From: Capitulum mitella
Taxonomy: Eukaryota > Arthropoda > Thecostraca > Pollicipedomorpha > Pollicipedidae
DNA length: 64,000 nt
Direction: 5' to 3'
Assembly (NCBI GenBank): GCA_030062745.1
Contig: CP099844.1
Span: 2,323,481-2,387,480, forward strand
Shown: positions 31,110 to 41,930 of the stretch, in pieces
How the letters are laid out: each line of letters begins with the position of its first letter
How positions within the stretch are numbered: the first letter of the stretch is position 1
Made by a program: the position numbers and the translations under genes
The notes under the pieces: model-generated
The model's database searches: none
The model's input: only the letters and a program-made list of their open reading frames with translations
What the model was told of the DNA's origin: nothing

Positions 31110-31316
31110 TTTCGGCCGACGGTGCCGGATACCAAGTACACGGTACCGTGCCGGGATTCGGCGAGCCTTCTGCTGGTGGTATCCGGCTCCGGCACCAGCG
31201 GCGCCACCGTCGTCCGCCGCGGCACGGTGCTCTTCGTGCCAGCCAACGACACGATCAGCCTGCATTTGAACAGCACCGAGGAGGTGTTGATGTTCCAGGC
31301 GTTTTGCCAGCTGTGA
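31110..31316 (+). CDS. MPI: MPI, last exon with stop
   Basis: Encodes FRPTVPDTKYTVPCRDSASL, LLVVSGSGTSGATVVRRGTV, LFVPANDTISLHLNSTEEVL and MFQAFCQL, then TGA (31314-31316). This is the C-terminal cupin half: DSASLLLVVSG and the RGTVLFVPAN turn match animal MPI (DSASILL..., RG-VLFI-AN), and LMFQAFCQL parallels the conserved LLIFRACCLL end. An in-frame TAG at 31107-31109 is the acceptor AG itself, so the exon must begin at 31110. Phase 0 joins exactly to the previous exon (AKIQ/FRP). Two other frames stay open because of high GC. Confidence 0.95.
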   Translation, partial: FRPTVPDTKYTVPCRDSASLLLVVSGSGTSGATVVRRGTVLFVPANDTISLHLNSTEEVLMFQAFCQL

Positions 31317-31968
31317 ACGGCCTCGTCCGGCGTTGCGGTGCGCTGAAGCAGCAGATCAGCGGACCGACTGGGTCTGCGTCCGGGCCCTCGCAGACGCGGA
31401 CATTGTTCAAGACTTTGAACTATTGAAATCCCGGTCCTTTCAGAAGGCCTGGAGCTTTGCATTCAGGCCTCGTGCCCGGATTTCCAATTCCCTTGCTTTG
31501 TGTGTGATAGTCTGTATGGAAGTTACGATGGTCCTGTTACGACTATTTTGTCTTCCTTATGGCAACCGGTGTTTTCGTGATTTGCCTATGGGCAATTTCT
31601 TGCTTTGCGTATGCATGCCGTGATTTTTGACTGGAAAGAGCTGTTACTCAAGCTTCTTGATTTACGTATTATGTACGCGTAACAGAGAGTACCCATTTCA
31701 GTTGCGGGAAATTGCCAGTTGTGGCCGACGAAATGTAACCCAATTCTTCCTCTCTGATTGTACAGGTTTTGTGTAACTTTGTGGCTCGGACATAGACATT
31801 GGTATAGACACATACTGGCTCAACTATTGCATTATAACATGGCTATTACAAGTTGATAGGCAAACAGCAAGTCTGAACAATCAAGGCACAACAAGAACAA
31901 GAAAAATAACACATGAATTGCTACGGACCTTTACCAGTCGTAGCCCATCTCTGTAACAATCATTTCGG
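31317..31968 (+). other. 3' flank of MPI
   Basis: About 650 bp between the MPI stop and the LINE remnant. GC falls sharply after 31400. I see no AATAAA or ATTAAA here, so the poly(A) site is not identified. Confidence 0.6.
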
Positions 31969-32763
31969 CTAAGTGAGCCTAAAATCGGCATAGTCCCATG
32001 TTATGGAGTTCTGCAGATAACTGTTGTAAGCATTCGCGCCGCTAAAGCTCAATCTAAGCGCCCCTGAATTGATTGCCACCCTTGGCTGCCGCAGTTGACC
32101 ATTGGACCGCGTGTTGTTGGCGAAGAATGTGTGATGAAGTTCGTCGCAATACTTGGTGGCTGTCCGGTTAACAAAACTGTTCATAAGGCATGGCCGATGG
32201 CACTGGGCGATCTGTTCGGCGTTTAACCACCCACAAAGTTTCAGGTCTGCGGATATGTGTTGTTCCCGTCTGCCGCAGACAACACGCGCACAAAAGTTAG
32301 TAGATTTCTGAATGCGATATATCTGTAGCTGTCCATGAGTCGCGTATGTGGAAATACAATAACCATTGTTCGAAATGACAAGAGAGTTGACTACGCATAT
32401 GATAACGATAGACGGTATTCTATGCTTGGCGTATGCTTGGTATGCTTGGTAAATGCACAGGTATGCGTTAAACTCCATCAGCCGGTCAATATAAGCATCA
32501 AACGTCAGATAATTTTCCATCACCAAGCCCAGATTCTTCACGGTTTTGCGTTCGGACAGAACTGAATTGCATCTCGTAATGCAAGTCTTCGGACATCCGT
32601 TCATCACGCTCTTAGAGACAATTACCTGAGTCTTGGCAGTACTGGCCTTCGTGTAATATGATGTGAACCAGTCGAAGATGCCTCTAAGGGGTTTTTCCGG
32701 CTTAGCTAGGAGTTGGTGTTTGTCCTGCTGCTGCCCTGCAACCAAAACCTTGGTATCGTCAGC
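31969..32763 (-). pseudogene. Non-LTR retrotransposon RT, C-terminal half
   Basis: Longest open frame in the window (258 aa), preceded in frame by ADDTKVLVAG, the YADD palm box (ADD codons at 32755-32763). Then come TASTAKTQVIV-like residues (STAKTQVIVSKS), VKNLGLVMENYLTFDAYIDR, IYRIQKSTNFCARVVCGRRE and ADLKLCGWLNAEQIAQ. These match the post-palm blocks of jockey/CR1-group LINEs (K-T-x-x-V, 'LGV-x-LD-x-x-L-x-F', 'IQN-x-AAR', 'L-x-WL-x-V-x-x-R'). It is cut at the ADD box, next to repeat C1. No intact catalytic domain remains. Confidence 0.85.
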
Positions 32764-33213
32764 CTCTCACGGATTCCGGTGAACATTCCCAGCGTAAAGA
32801 TGGCGTTAATGTCTGTTTTAATCACAGCTCACCGCGTAAATCTCAATGAAAATCCGCACCCCAAATGGCCTTATTTAAAAACCTATTCATTTGGCACACG
32901 TCAAAGCGCAGACTGGGACAACACTCTTGTCCACCAGTCAATTTACCTAATGCGTGCTTCCGGGAAAAGGAGTGGTACTGTCTCCATCGTGTACGGTTTG
33001 ACCATTGACTGGCCATTCAAGAACTCACTTGAATGCTTGGTGTGAGATATGCATTGCCAAAACTACCGCAAACCATGGGAAATCTACGTTTTCTGCGTCA
33101 GACTTATTTTTTGATATGCGTCACACTTGCCAACATGTTGCTTTGCCCGTTTTGCTTTGGTCTGTTAGTTTCAACTATATCCTTTCGGATGATTTCAATC
33201 TTCTGAGTGCAGG
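32761..33213 (+). repeat. Repeat C, copy 1
   Basis: About 450 bp starting CCTCTCACGGATTCCGGT, matched in inverted orientation at 38085-38556 at roughly 80%. Shared blocks include GTCCACCAGTCAATTTACCT, GGAGTGGTACTGTCTCC and ACTTGCCAACATGTTGCTTT. It abuts the LINE ADD box, so it may be either an insertion there or an upstream part of the same LINE. It is interrupted at a TA by the long-TIR element at 33216. Confidence 0.7.
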
Positions 33214-33215
33214 TA

Positions 33216-35405
33216 TATTAGTTTTTAAAACAACAAATATTCCATCACTTGAATGATCAGCGCTGTGTAGTACACCTATTTTGTGGTACGATAATAGTTC
33301 CATGACTGACTGTAGCATTTTTTTGTGCAAATAATCCGAAAAAGTTAGCATGAAACTTGTAAACTAAACACCATTCATCATAGAGAATACTGGCAGTTTA
33401 GTATTTGGACCCACTCCGCGCAGCACGGCTTCCATCTTCATGTGTAATTTCGCCGAAAATAGGTACGTAAGGTTATACGGTGCATAGAATCCGCCTGACA
33501 CAATATCAGCTGTCTCTGAGCTACGGGTCACAAGAATGTCCCGAGGCGTTTTTAGAACTTGACGTAACATTGGTGTGTTCTGAGCGCCGTAGCACCAAGA
33601 AAAATGTACAAAGTCTTTTTCAGCTTAATATTTTGGAGATCGTAAAGATTCATACCATTCACCTACAAAAAGGAAGTTCACCTAGGTCAGTTTGAAGAAG
33701 TGGCCTTGTGACCTATGTCAAATAGCACCGTGTCACCTTTACATACTTGGTTCTTGAATTTTTATTCCGCATATAATACGCTTGGTATGTTTTTTCCATA
33801 ACAGAAATCATATCCAAGGGCACGAGTGTCCAAATGACCTTCCCATGGCTCAGAACGTCGCGATTTTCACTGACTTTGGCATTTGGATGTGCGCAAAGGG
33901 ACAGATCACCAAGGCGAGTTTACCAAACCCTCTCACGTTTCGCTGAGCATTGGTACATGGTCTTGTTCTGTGTCCTGATTTCGATTTTTGGGTTCATGAA
34001 CTTGTGAGGTCAAGAGGTTACGAGATAAGGTCGTTGTAAATGGGGGATCAAGGCCGGCGACCAACTACATATGCCACTATGTTTGTATGATCAAAACAAT
34101 TCTAAGGACAAAACTATATATCATTTGAAAGAGAAGTAACGCAGGAATGTTTCCTTAAAAGCTGACCTTTTCCGGTCAAATTTTTAATCTATTATCTATT
34201 ATTATTCCAAGATAAAAGCAATACGGGTGTCATGTGAAAGGATTTGTCATGTGGAATATATGTATGACATCAGAATCCACATTTCACAATGTTCCCATAT
34301 GTTCTTCCCCATGTCAGTGTACGGCGTTTCGACAATTTCATTGGCGCCTGGGGAGCCCCCCCCCCCCCGGCGGTCGACCTGTGAGCTAGAGCCGCGAAAC
34401 AAAAACAGTCGTGTTACTCGTCATGAGATGGAAGCCAATGGCATCCGTTTGTAAGGTTTAGGTCAACCGGTGAACCCGTTGGTGAAAATCTCGATGCGTT
34501 TTGTTCTGAGGGTCACAGAACAAAAGGTTTAAAGGTTAGTGTAACAGGAAAAGAAGCATATGACTAATTAAAACCTTGTAAATATAATGGGGACCGTTAT
34601 GGCTTCTTCCGTTCAATGGTACAACTAGCTAAGGTCAAATCATGCCTGGAGCGGCATGGAATTCAAAGCCCTCTGGCGGCTGCTAAATGGACATGAATAT
34701 TATATCAGGTATTTAATTATGTATTAATTAAATATCTGGACTAAAAGTCCAGACAATTTAAAATGGGTGCCAAATCCGAAATCAGCATTTCAAAATATCA
34801 CAGTTGACCCGAGTTCAAAAGGTCATCCTAGGTTATTCGAAGTCATTGATCCCGGTTGACCTCAAAAGGATTACGAATTTAGTGGGAGCCATAGGTGTGG
34901 TCTCTTCACACGTAGTTACCTCTTTGTTAACTTCAGCCGTGGTAACTGGGAAGGGTGTCACAACCTCCTTTGGTTTTCCGGGACCACAAAAAAAAACGGG
35001 CGGGATAGTGCACCGAAGCTTTTAGTACCCTTGCGGGCATTCGTTGCGGATATTTTTTTAACAAATCAAGTCTGGATGATGTCAGGCCACCGACCTATGA
35101 CGTCGTTTCTGGACCTCTGCAGGGCCAATTTTGTCCAGAATGTCGGGAATCAAATTTACGAAAGCAAATGATGCTCAATAGGCAATTTGGGACCAAACTA
35201 CGAATGTTGTTGAATGGTGAATGGTTTCGAATGCTGTTGAATGGTGTTTAGTTTGCAACAAGGTTCATGCCAAATTTTTTGGAGGTCATTTGCACAATAA
35301 ACTACTACAATCAGTCATGAAACTGCCATTTTAAAACGAAATACGTTTGATGCATAACGCTGATCATTCAAGTGATGGAATATCTGTTGTTTTAAAAAAC
35401 TAAAA
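33216..35405. mobile_element. 2.2-kb element with ~210-bp terminal inverted repeats and TA target
   Basis: The left terminus TATTAGTTTTTAAAACAACA and the complement of the right, TTTTAGTTTTTTAAAACAAC, continue into matching TATTCCATCACTTGAATGAT, then TGACTGACTGTAGCA and AAACTAAACACCATTCA, for about 210 bp. TA flanks both ends (33214-33215, 35406-35407). Repeat C copy 2 shows the uninterrupted sequence across this point. The interior (33430-35185) has TGACCT-rich DNA and a stem at 34705-34740 (TTTAATTATGTATTAATTAA), but no transposase. This fits a non-autonomous foldback-type or Tc1/mariner-like element. Confidence 0.8.
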
Positions 35406-35407
35406 TA

Positions 35408-36208
35408 GGGAAGCTGCCGCAATGCGCGCCGCCACCCTGTCTAATTGCGCCATCCTCATTATCTCCTAACTGAGACACTTGATTGGCAGACAAAGGATAT
35501 TTTCTGGGAGACACAGCATGTCTACAGATTCGATCCCATCCTCCGTCTCTTTCGTCAGCTGTACAGACGTGTGGTGCGTCCGTGAAGCTTCAGCGCAATT
35601 TTGAAATAATTTTCTGCGTTGTGTTACCCACCTATAACTGTGCTGTCAATACCGTGGAACGAAACTGATCCTACGCTGTGCCTCCACTGTGGAATTACGC
35701 TTCCCATTTGACTAGAATAGAGATGTTCGCGTATATGTTCGCGCGTTATTTTATCCGTAGCTGGTTTTGTTACGGTAGAGCCATTGCCCTTTTTGCGCCA
35801 CCATTTGGCGGGCCCTATTGCGCCAGTAACACAATCGGGGCAGGACTAGCTAACGGTGGGCTGATGGTTGCTCCAGCGTTTCGCACATGTCTGGGACCCA
35901 TTTAAAACGATAATCACGGGAGGGATTTCGGCTGCAGAGGCAGCGTGAGGCACCTTGAGAGTGAGTTAGAAATGTCGCCGGAGCCTTCTTGGAAAGACTG
36001 CTGCTCTTAGCCCTCTCCCCCTCCCCCTCGCGGAGCCCGTTCAGCCCTCGCCATCCACTGGCCGCGGGAACTAATGGGAATCATTTTTTTTCTCATTCAC
36101 CATGCAATCAGCACCCAAAGTCTCGCAGGCATCCCCAAGCCCAGAGTCCTGGTGAAACACTAGGAACGAGGACCTCCTATCAGTCTTGCGGGTAAATGTG
36201 TTTCAGTT
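35408..36208. other. No gene seen; continuation of repeat C then unique sequence
   Basis: The first 50 bp look like the continuation of repeat C. The rest has short frames only (75 codons or fewer), a CCTCTCCCCCTCCCCCT pyrimidine run at 36010 and no recognisable motif. Confidence 0.5.
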
Positions 36209-36212
36209 TTAA

Positions 36213-37407
36213 CTCTATTCCCGGCATGGGGCTGAATCCGCCCCCTCGGGTTTTTTGCTTGCCAATTCCAGGATTTTTGACGCAGCTGCACGAAATTTGG
36301 GCACTTTTCGATCTATTCTTTTTACGTACTGTGACAAAATTTCAAAATTCTATTTTGCTCAGGGGCGGAGGTAGGCAACGTTTTTCGGAACCACTTCAGA
36401 TCATTTTTGTCCCTGTTGAGGGTAAAATGAAAATGACTACCAAAAATAAGGTTGTGAAAATAGAACTCAAAACTTTACATGGATGTATAGGTCAAGAGTT
36501 GGGCAACATATAACTCAAATGTTGTTCATCTGAGGTCACTTGACGGTCAGATCAAAGACAAGTCAAAATTTAGTTTTATAGCAAAAATTTTGGCGCTGTT
36601 TTTTTCAAATGGGTAACCCGGAATATATGTAACGTAAATTGGTATCCTCTACTTGTGTACCATTTTTCGGCTTGATATCACGTCGGGTCACGGAGCTATG
36701 ACCTAAAATGTCCGTGGACCTACCCTATATCACTAAAGCCGTACAATGAAATTTTAGAATTGGAGTGAATTCAAATGATTGGAAACGTTTTCAGATCATA
36801 TTAAATGCACATCAGATCATTCCAAAAGGTTCTAATGTCTTTGGAGGTCATTTAAGGTCAAAGGTCGTAAGTTGATCTGAAGAACATGTGACCATGGCAC
36901 TTCCCCTTTTTCGTGCCCCTGGCACCGCCTACGCAAACATTAAACAAACATTGTAATACGATTTGTACTTCTTCAGCATAACATGACTAGTAGAAGCCAA
37001 AAAAGTTCTTTTAACTTTTTTGTTGATTCATTTTTTGAAAAACAAATCTCCCTGTTTTCGATACCCTTTGAACGCCTACGAAACTTGTCAAAATTTGAAA
37101 TGTAGGGACCAGTGGTAGAAGTCCCATTCATAATCTCCATTCATGCCAATTTTATCAAAATCGGTTCATCAGCAACAGAGTTATAAAAAGTCAAAAATAT
37201 CCCCCGTTTTGGCTTTTTTTGCCTCCTGGTATCCACCACTTTCAAAATTTTGAGAACTTCTTTTTACAAAAATGTAGTTTACGTCATGGCAAATCGATTG
37301 CTGTCTGTTGCGATGAAATCGGACGAGTAGTTCTCGAGATCTCAGGGGGAGCCGAATCCGCCCCCTGCCGGGAATCGGCCATACCGTCTAGCCCTCCGGG
37401 AATAGGG
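36213..37407 (+). mobile_element. Family A TTAA element, copy 3
   Basis: Begins CTCTATTCCCGGC (one base off the CCC end) and ends CTCCGGGAATAGGG, flanked by TTAA (36209-36212) and TTAG (37408-37411). Most diverged of the four full copies; its DR1 reads AGGTCAAAGGTCG at 36855. Same orientation as the others, no ORF. Confidence 0.85.
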
Positions 37408-37411
37408 TTAG

Positions 37412-38084
37412 GCCAATTCATTTAGAGGGGGTTGTTCGCCGCTGACCGCATTCACTGTGCCCGTAGGAACCAAGTGGCCTCGCTGTGACCTTCTCCATCG
37501 GATTTACCTGCCACTGCAGGAATCTGCTCCCTAACTGACATGCTAAAATGGGCCTGAAGGGGAGAACGCACCCTTTTTCATTCGGGCCCCAAAACCCTTT
37601 TGATTTCGTCGACCTCACTTCGACATTTAGGATATGCAGGACTATTTCATTTTCTTATCATGAGAGGGTTATGGACCCCAAACTTATCGGATTCGCCTAT
37701 GTCGCTAAATCCATGGGGCTGCCCAGCATCTTGTCTGGATCAGTCACCTCTCCCCACCTGTCTGCGAATGTTTACAAAGAGAATGAAAGTGAAACTGTTC
37801 ATGAAATACCAGACAATGGTTATGATACCTTTTGCCGCCGCAAAGAACCTGGAACTCCCTATCGTTTTTATGGTGGGGCGATAAGGCACATCATGTGGCA
37901 CAAATATGGCAGGGTTGCCCTGACTGCGCCTTTTGCGGCATCTTGCTGGAAACTGAATAACACATAGTGGGCAGAGACTGAGGTTTTGAAACATCGGAGA
38001 TTATGGTGGTCGAAAGATCAGGAAGGCACATGAGAAAAAATAAGGCAATTTTTCCCATACCATAGTCATAGTGCCCATTTGTCG
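37412..38084. other. No identifiable gene; 139-codon open frame
   Basis: The plus frame 37548-37967 is open (…RVMDPKLIGFAYVAKSMGL…) but overlaps a second plus frame and a minus frame, and I recognise no motif. Left as unassigned. Confidence 0.3.
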
Positions 38085-38556
38085 AAAAGGTGGCGCAAAT
38101 TGGTCATCCTCCCCTACTTGTACTCAGTTGTTTGGGAGCGTTAAAAAGATACATTTGAAACTAGCAGACCAAAGCGAAACGGACAAAGCAACATTTTGGC
38201 AAGTGTGACGCATATCGGAAAATCGCAGAAAATGTAGATTTTTCATGGACTGCGGGTTTTCGACAATGCAGATCTGACACCAAGTGTTCAAGTGAGTTCA
38301 TGAAAGGCCAGTCAATGGCCAACTTGTACGTGGCGGAGACAGTACCACTCCCTTTCGCGGAAGCGCGCATGAAGTAAATTGACTGGTGGACTAAAGCGTT
38401 GTCCAGTCTGTGCTTGCAGATGAACCAAATGAACAGGTTTTTAAATAAGGTAATTTGGTGCGCGGATTCTCTTTGTGCTTTACGCGGAGTTGTGGTTAAA
38501 AGAGGCATTAACGCCATCTTTACGTTAGGAACGTTTACCGGAATCCGTGAGAGGCT
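38085..38556 (-). repeat. Repeat C, copy 2 (inverted, uninterrupted)
   Basis: Reverse complement of repeat C copy 1, and it continues without a break through the TA where the long-TIR element sits in copy 1. Next to its end, GAGAGGCT is followed by a T-run rather than the LINE ADD box. A minus-strand frame is open here and in copy 1 (IYFMRAS, SGTVS and DWPFMNSLEHLV conserved), but I do not recognise it. Confidence 0.7.
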
Positions 38557-41500
38557 TTTTTTTTATCAAATCCACAGATGCAAAACATTTGAAATGCTGG
38601 CGGCGGCGTGACATGTACGGTGTTGTTATCAAAATTAATTCATTAAAATTAAATCGGCAATCATGATGAAACTTAAATCTCTCACCAGCTGCAGTTACGC
38701 ACGTACATTCCAGTCTGCAATGAACCTTAGTACCTACCATTGCTATCTACACCAGATTCTTATCACACCGGATGCTTGTTCGCTAAGCCCCCGAAGGTAA
38801 GTTTATTGAACCTTACGTATGTGAGAATGCTGCCACACAGGTGACACGGCGGCGTGAATTAGAAACATTGTCTTTCAATGATACCAAGGCGTTTGCTACG
38901 ATTTGTGCAAAGTGCCGTGGCATGTACAGGTCTCCACAAAAATAATGGTACGTACTAGGGTTCTTGTGGTAAACGGGCCATAGCTCCGGTGTTTATAGCG
39001 CAACTGTGATGCAATTCGAGCAGTCAATTGCCGCGACGTAGGAGTACCCGTAATAACCTCAAACCTGTGTTTCATATTTTAATTTCATGCCGAAAAACAC
39101 GAAAAACCATATTTGCGCTCGGTAGGCGGGGACGTTGGGCAGGTTTCTTGGTTCCGCTACTGCGCTAACCCCCTCGGCTCTCAAACTGATAAGATCAGTT
39201 GCGTTGTGAATGGGATATTGGGTAAAGGCTATGAGGAGGGAGTGCGTCTGGATCACGTGACATGTTCTGTCGAAGGGCTGTGAGGGCGTCGTGGAGACTG
39301 ACCAGGCCGTGTCCGACCTGCAGTCCTTTCCAGACAGGTAGTTTTTCACATGATTGGATTTGAACATTCGACCCGAGCAATGACGGCTGAGCTATTTCTG
39401 AACAATAGCATTAAGAATGGCTTACACACGAATGAACGGTTGATATTATGTACACAAGAAGCCGTTATGGTAGTTATATGGCGAATGTCATTGACGGGGC
39501 AGATTAATGGTAATGACACGAGGTCAAACGGACATATACTGCGCTTATTTGCACGAGAGCACTTAACTCTCCCGAATACGTCTCGGGATATATACACACA
39601 CATTACCAAGGCCGGAACTTTGTATCTCTTGGGTGGGGGCATCCCCCAATGTTCAACTGACCTCCCCATGTTGAGTTTCCTCTTCCCCCAATGCTGGGCT
39701 GCGCCCCTCACAGTGCGGAACTTGGCCCTCAATATTTTATCAGTTGGCAATGATAAGAACTTAACCTTCGCTGTACGACGGAGGTGGATGCCACCTCCAA
39801 ACGTTGTTTCTGGGACCCCGTGAAATTTGGCATATCTGACGACACATTCATTGCGCATATTTTGAAAAAAAGAGTGACCCCATCTTGTCTCAGAGCACCG
39901 AGTCGTGACGTCATTGCTGAAAGCTTGCAGAACGATTTTTGCGCCGAATGTCGGTTTCTTTACTGTTTCGGGTCAACAGATATGCATAAACGGCAGATGA
40001 CGGGCATGGAATCGGTTCAGAATGACAGTCCACATAAGACTAGGTCATTTTAGACGGCTCAGTCACCTTTTAAAGGTAAAACAAGGTCAATGGCCTTAGA
40101 TGAACTTTTCTGGCCTTAGAATGTTCCTACGCATTTTTTTGTGGGGGGGGGGGGGGGGGGTGGAACGATTTCAGGCCTATTTGCCCCCAAACGTGTCGTG
40201 TTTAACTGGGGAAAATAAATTTGTAGCTCCCAGACAAAAAGTTTGACCGGACCTAGGAGTTCAATGGCTGACCTGATGCAGTTGACACGGTTACCATTGG
40301 ATTCCTTGGGCATACGCCTATCGATTTCTTCTTGCCCCGAGGCGCTAGCTCAATTAGGGACGAAATGGCGAGGAGGGTGCCTACGCCCCCCCCCCTTCCT
40401 GGTCATCGGTGCGAGTGAAAATCCCTCCCGTCCGGCAAGGGTAAAACAAGCGTAACCGTTAGTGCTGTGAATGTTGGAAAACAGGGATATGCATACCCTA
40501 CCCATATCAGACATTTCGAGTGACGCCAAAATAATGCAAACAGAAAAGAGCAAATGGTAGGTCAGTTATCCGTTCCCGATCCGATGAGCCCGGGATGACC
40601 AGTCGGAGCGTAATTTTTGACACCATGGTGTCACTAGCATGGATCCACTCATGTCACCGATGTCTTCCATTGGATGGCTTTGCATAACTACTTTTCTTTA
40701 ACTTGGCTGGGTCTGAACCGTTCGCGCAGATTATCAATGGTGCATGATATGCATGCCTTTGTATACGCATCATTTCAACGAAACGAATGGAACGATCGAC
40801 CGTGTAGTTCTGTCGTGAGATACCCATACAGTAATAGCATATGGTATCACCGCAGAGGCGTAGGAACGTTTCATCAAGTGGAAAGGGACTTGGCCAAATC
40901 ATTTGGACTGACCGGGTACTGAGGGGAGAAGGTGATTAAGTTCGACAAAAATGTTTCGTTTGATAAAGTTGATATAGCGTAAATATATACTTGGTATAGT
41001 GTAAAAAATTAATCATTCTTTAGAATAGCGACAGTGTAAAATGCCCTTGCAGGGGCTTCCTTGAAACTGGACTTCGTTCGGACAGGGCTTCACGTTGAAA
41101 ATCTCCGGCCGGAATCCAGTGGAGGGGGCGAAATCCATCCCCCACCTCCGGTCTCATGTTTGTCGCGGATTGTCTATTTTCGCACACTAAACTGACATCT
41201 AGTGCGTTGTGAAAACGAAAAAAAACGAGATGGGCATTTTTGGAGGCATCGTCCCGTATAGTCAACCGCAGGGCGTCAAAGCCAGCCGATCGCCTTCTCC
41301 CTCCGGCCATGCTTTACCAACGGCGATATGAGGTGATATACGAGCGATCTGAAGTTATATGCTGTAATTTGTTTGTTATCCATCGTGGACCTCCCTTGAA
41401 ATAAGGATAAGACTGGTTTTGGCATACTTTCGATCAACTATGGTAATCATTCGGGAAAAGCCACAAAAGTTGCCAAATCGACGAAATTTTGAACATTTGA

Positions 41501-41930
41501 CCCGATATGACCTCGAAGGTGTTGCTCCAGGGTCACGAAATTTGGAAAAAATGTAGTTGCCCACAGCTTTCCGCTCATCAAGTTCCATGTTCGCTGGTTT
41601 CTGAGGTTTCGGGGGCGGAGGGAGGGGTGGAGAATTTCGCGCCTTTCCTCCACTGCGTGTGTAGTTTTCAGAAGCCCTCCACTGTGCGTGCCAAAAACAT
41701 ACAACAAGTTGTTTATCACGCATAATTGCACATAAAGTAATGCCAAGATACATGTCGGGTGTGTCCAGTATTCTTAACCTTACGGGCATTTCGCAAGACT
41801 GGAGTTAAGTATTTTTCGCCGCCTGGCAGAAATTAGAGCTCTGTCTCCCCCGACGAAGCCTAAAGGCATTTTGATGACATCTTAATTAAAGATATCGCTC
41901 GCTGCCGGATTAGGTTAGGATGGGCTGTAT
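38557..41930. other. No gene identified
   Basis: Unique-looking sequence. Overlapping frames of 157 aa (+, 39350-39823) and 170 aa (-, 39346-39858) both exist and neither has a motif I know. An 18-G run lies at 40143-40160. Bases 39655-39715 (CCCCATGTTGAGTTTCC, CAATGCTGGGCTGCGCCCC) resemble the interior of the hAT-like element at 16401. Bases 41470-41630 resemble 45060-45340 (AGGGTCA...TTTCCG...GGGGGCGGA). Confidence 0.4.

Noticed and set aside
30929-31462. 177-aa minus frame and other plus frames around the last MPI exon
   Set aside because: High GC keeps several frames open; only the frame from 31110 matches MPI and joins in phase with the preceding exon.
39195-39380. Possible subtilase-like piece (VGHGLVSLHDAL) on the minus strand
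   Set aside because: A single short GHGL-like match without catalytic blocks or neighbouring exons.
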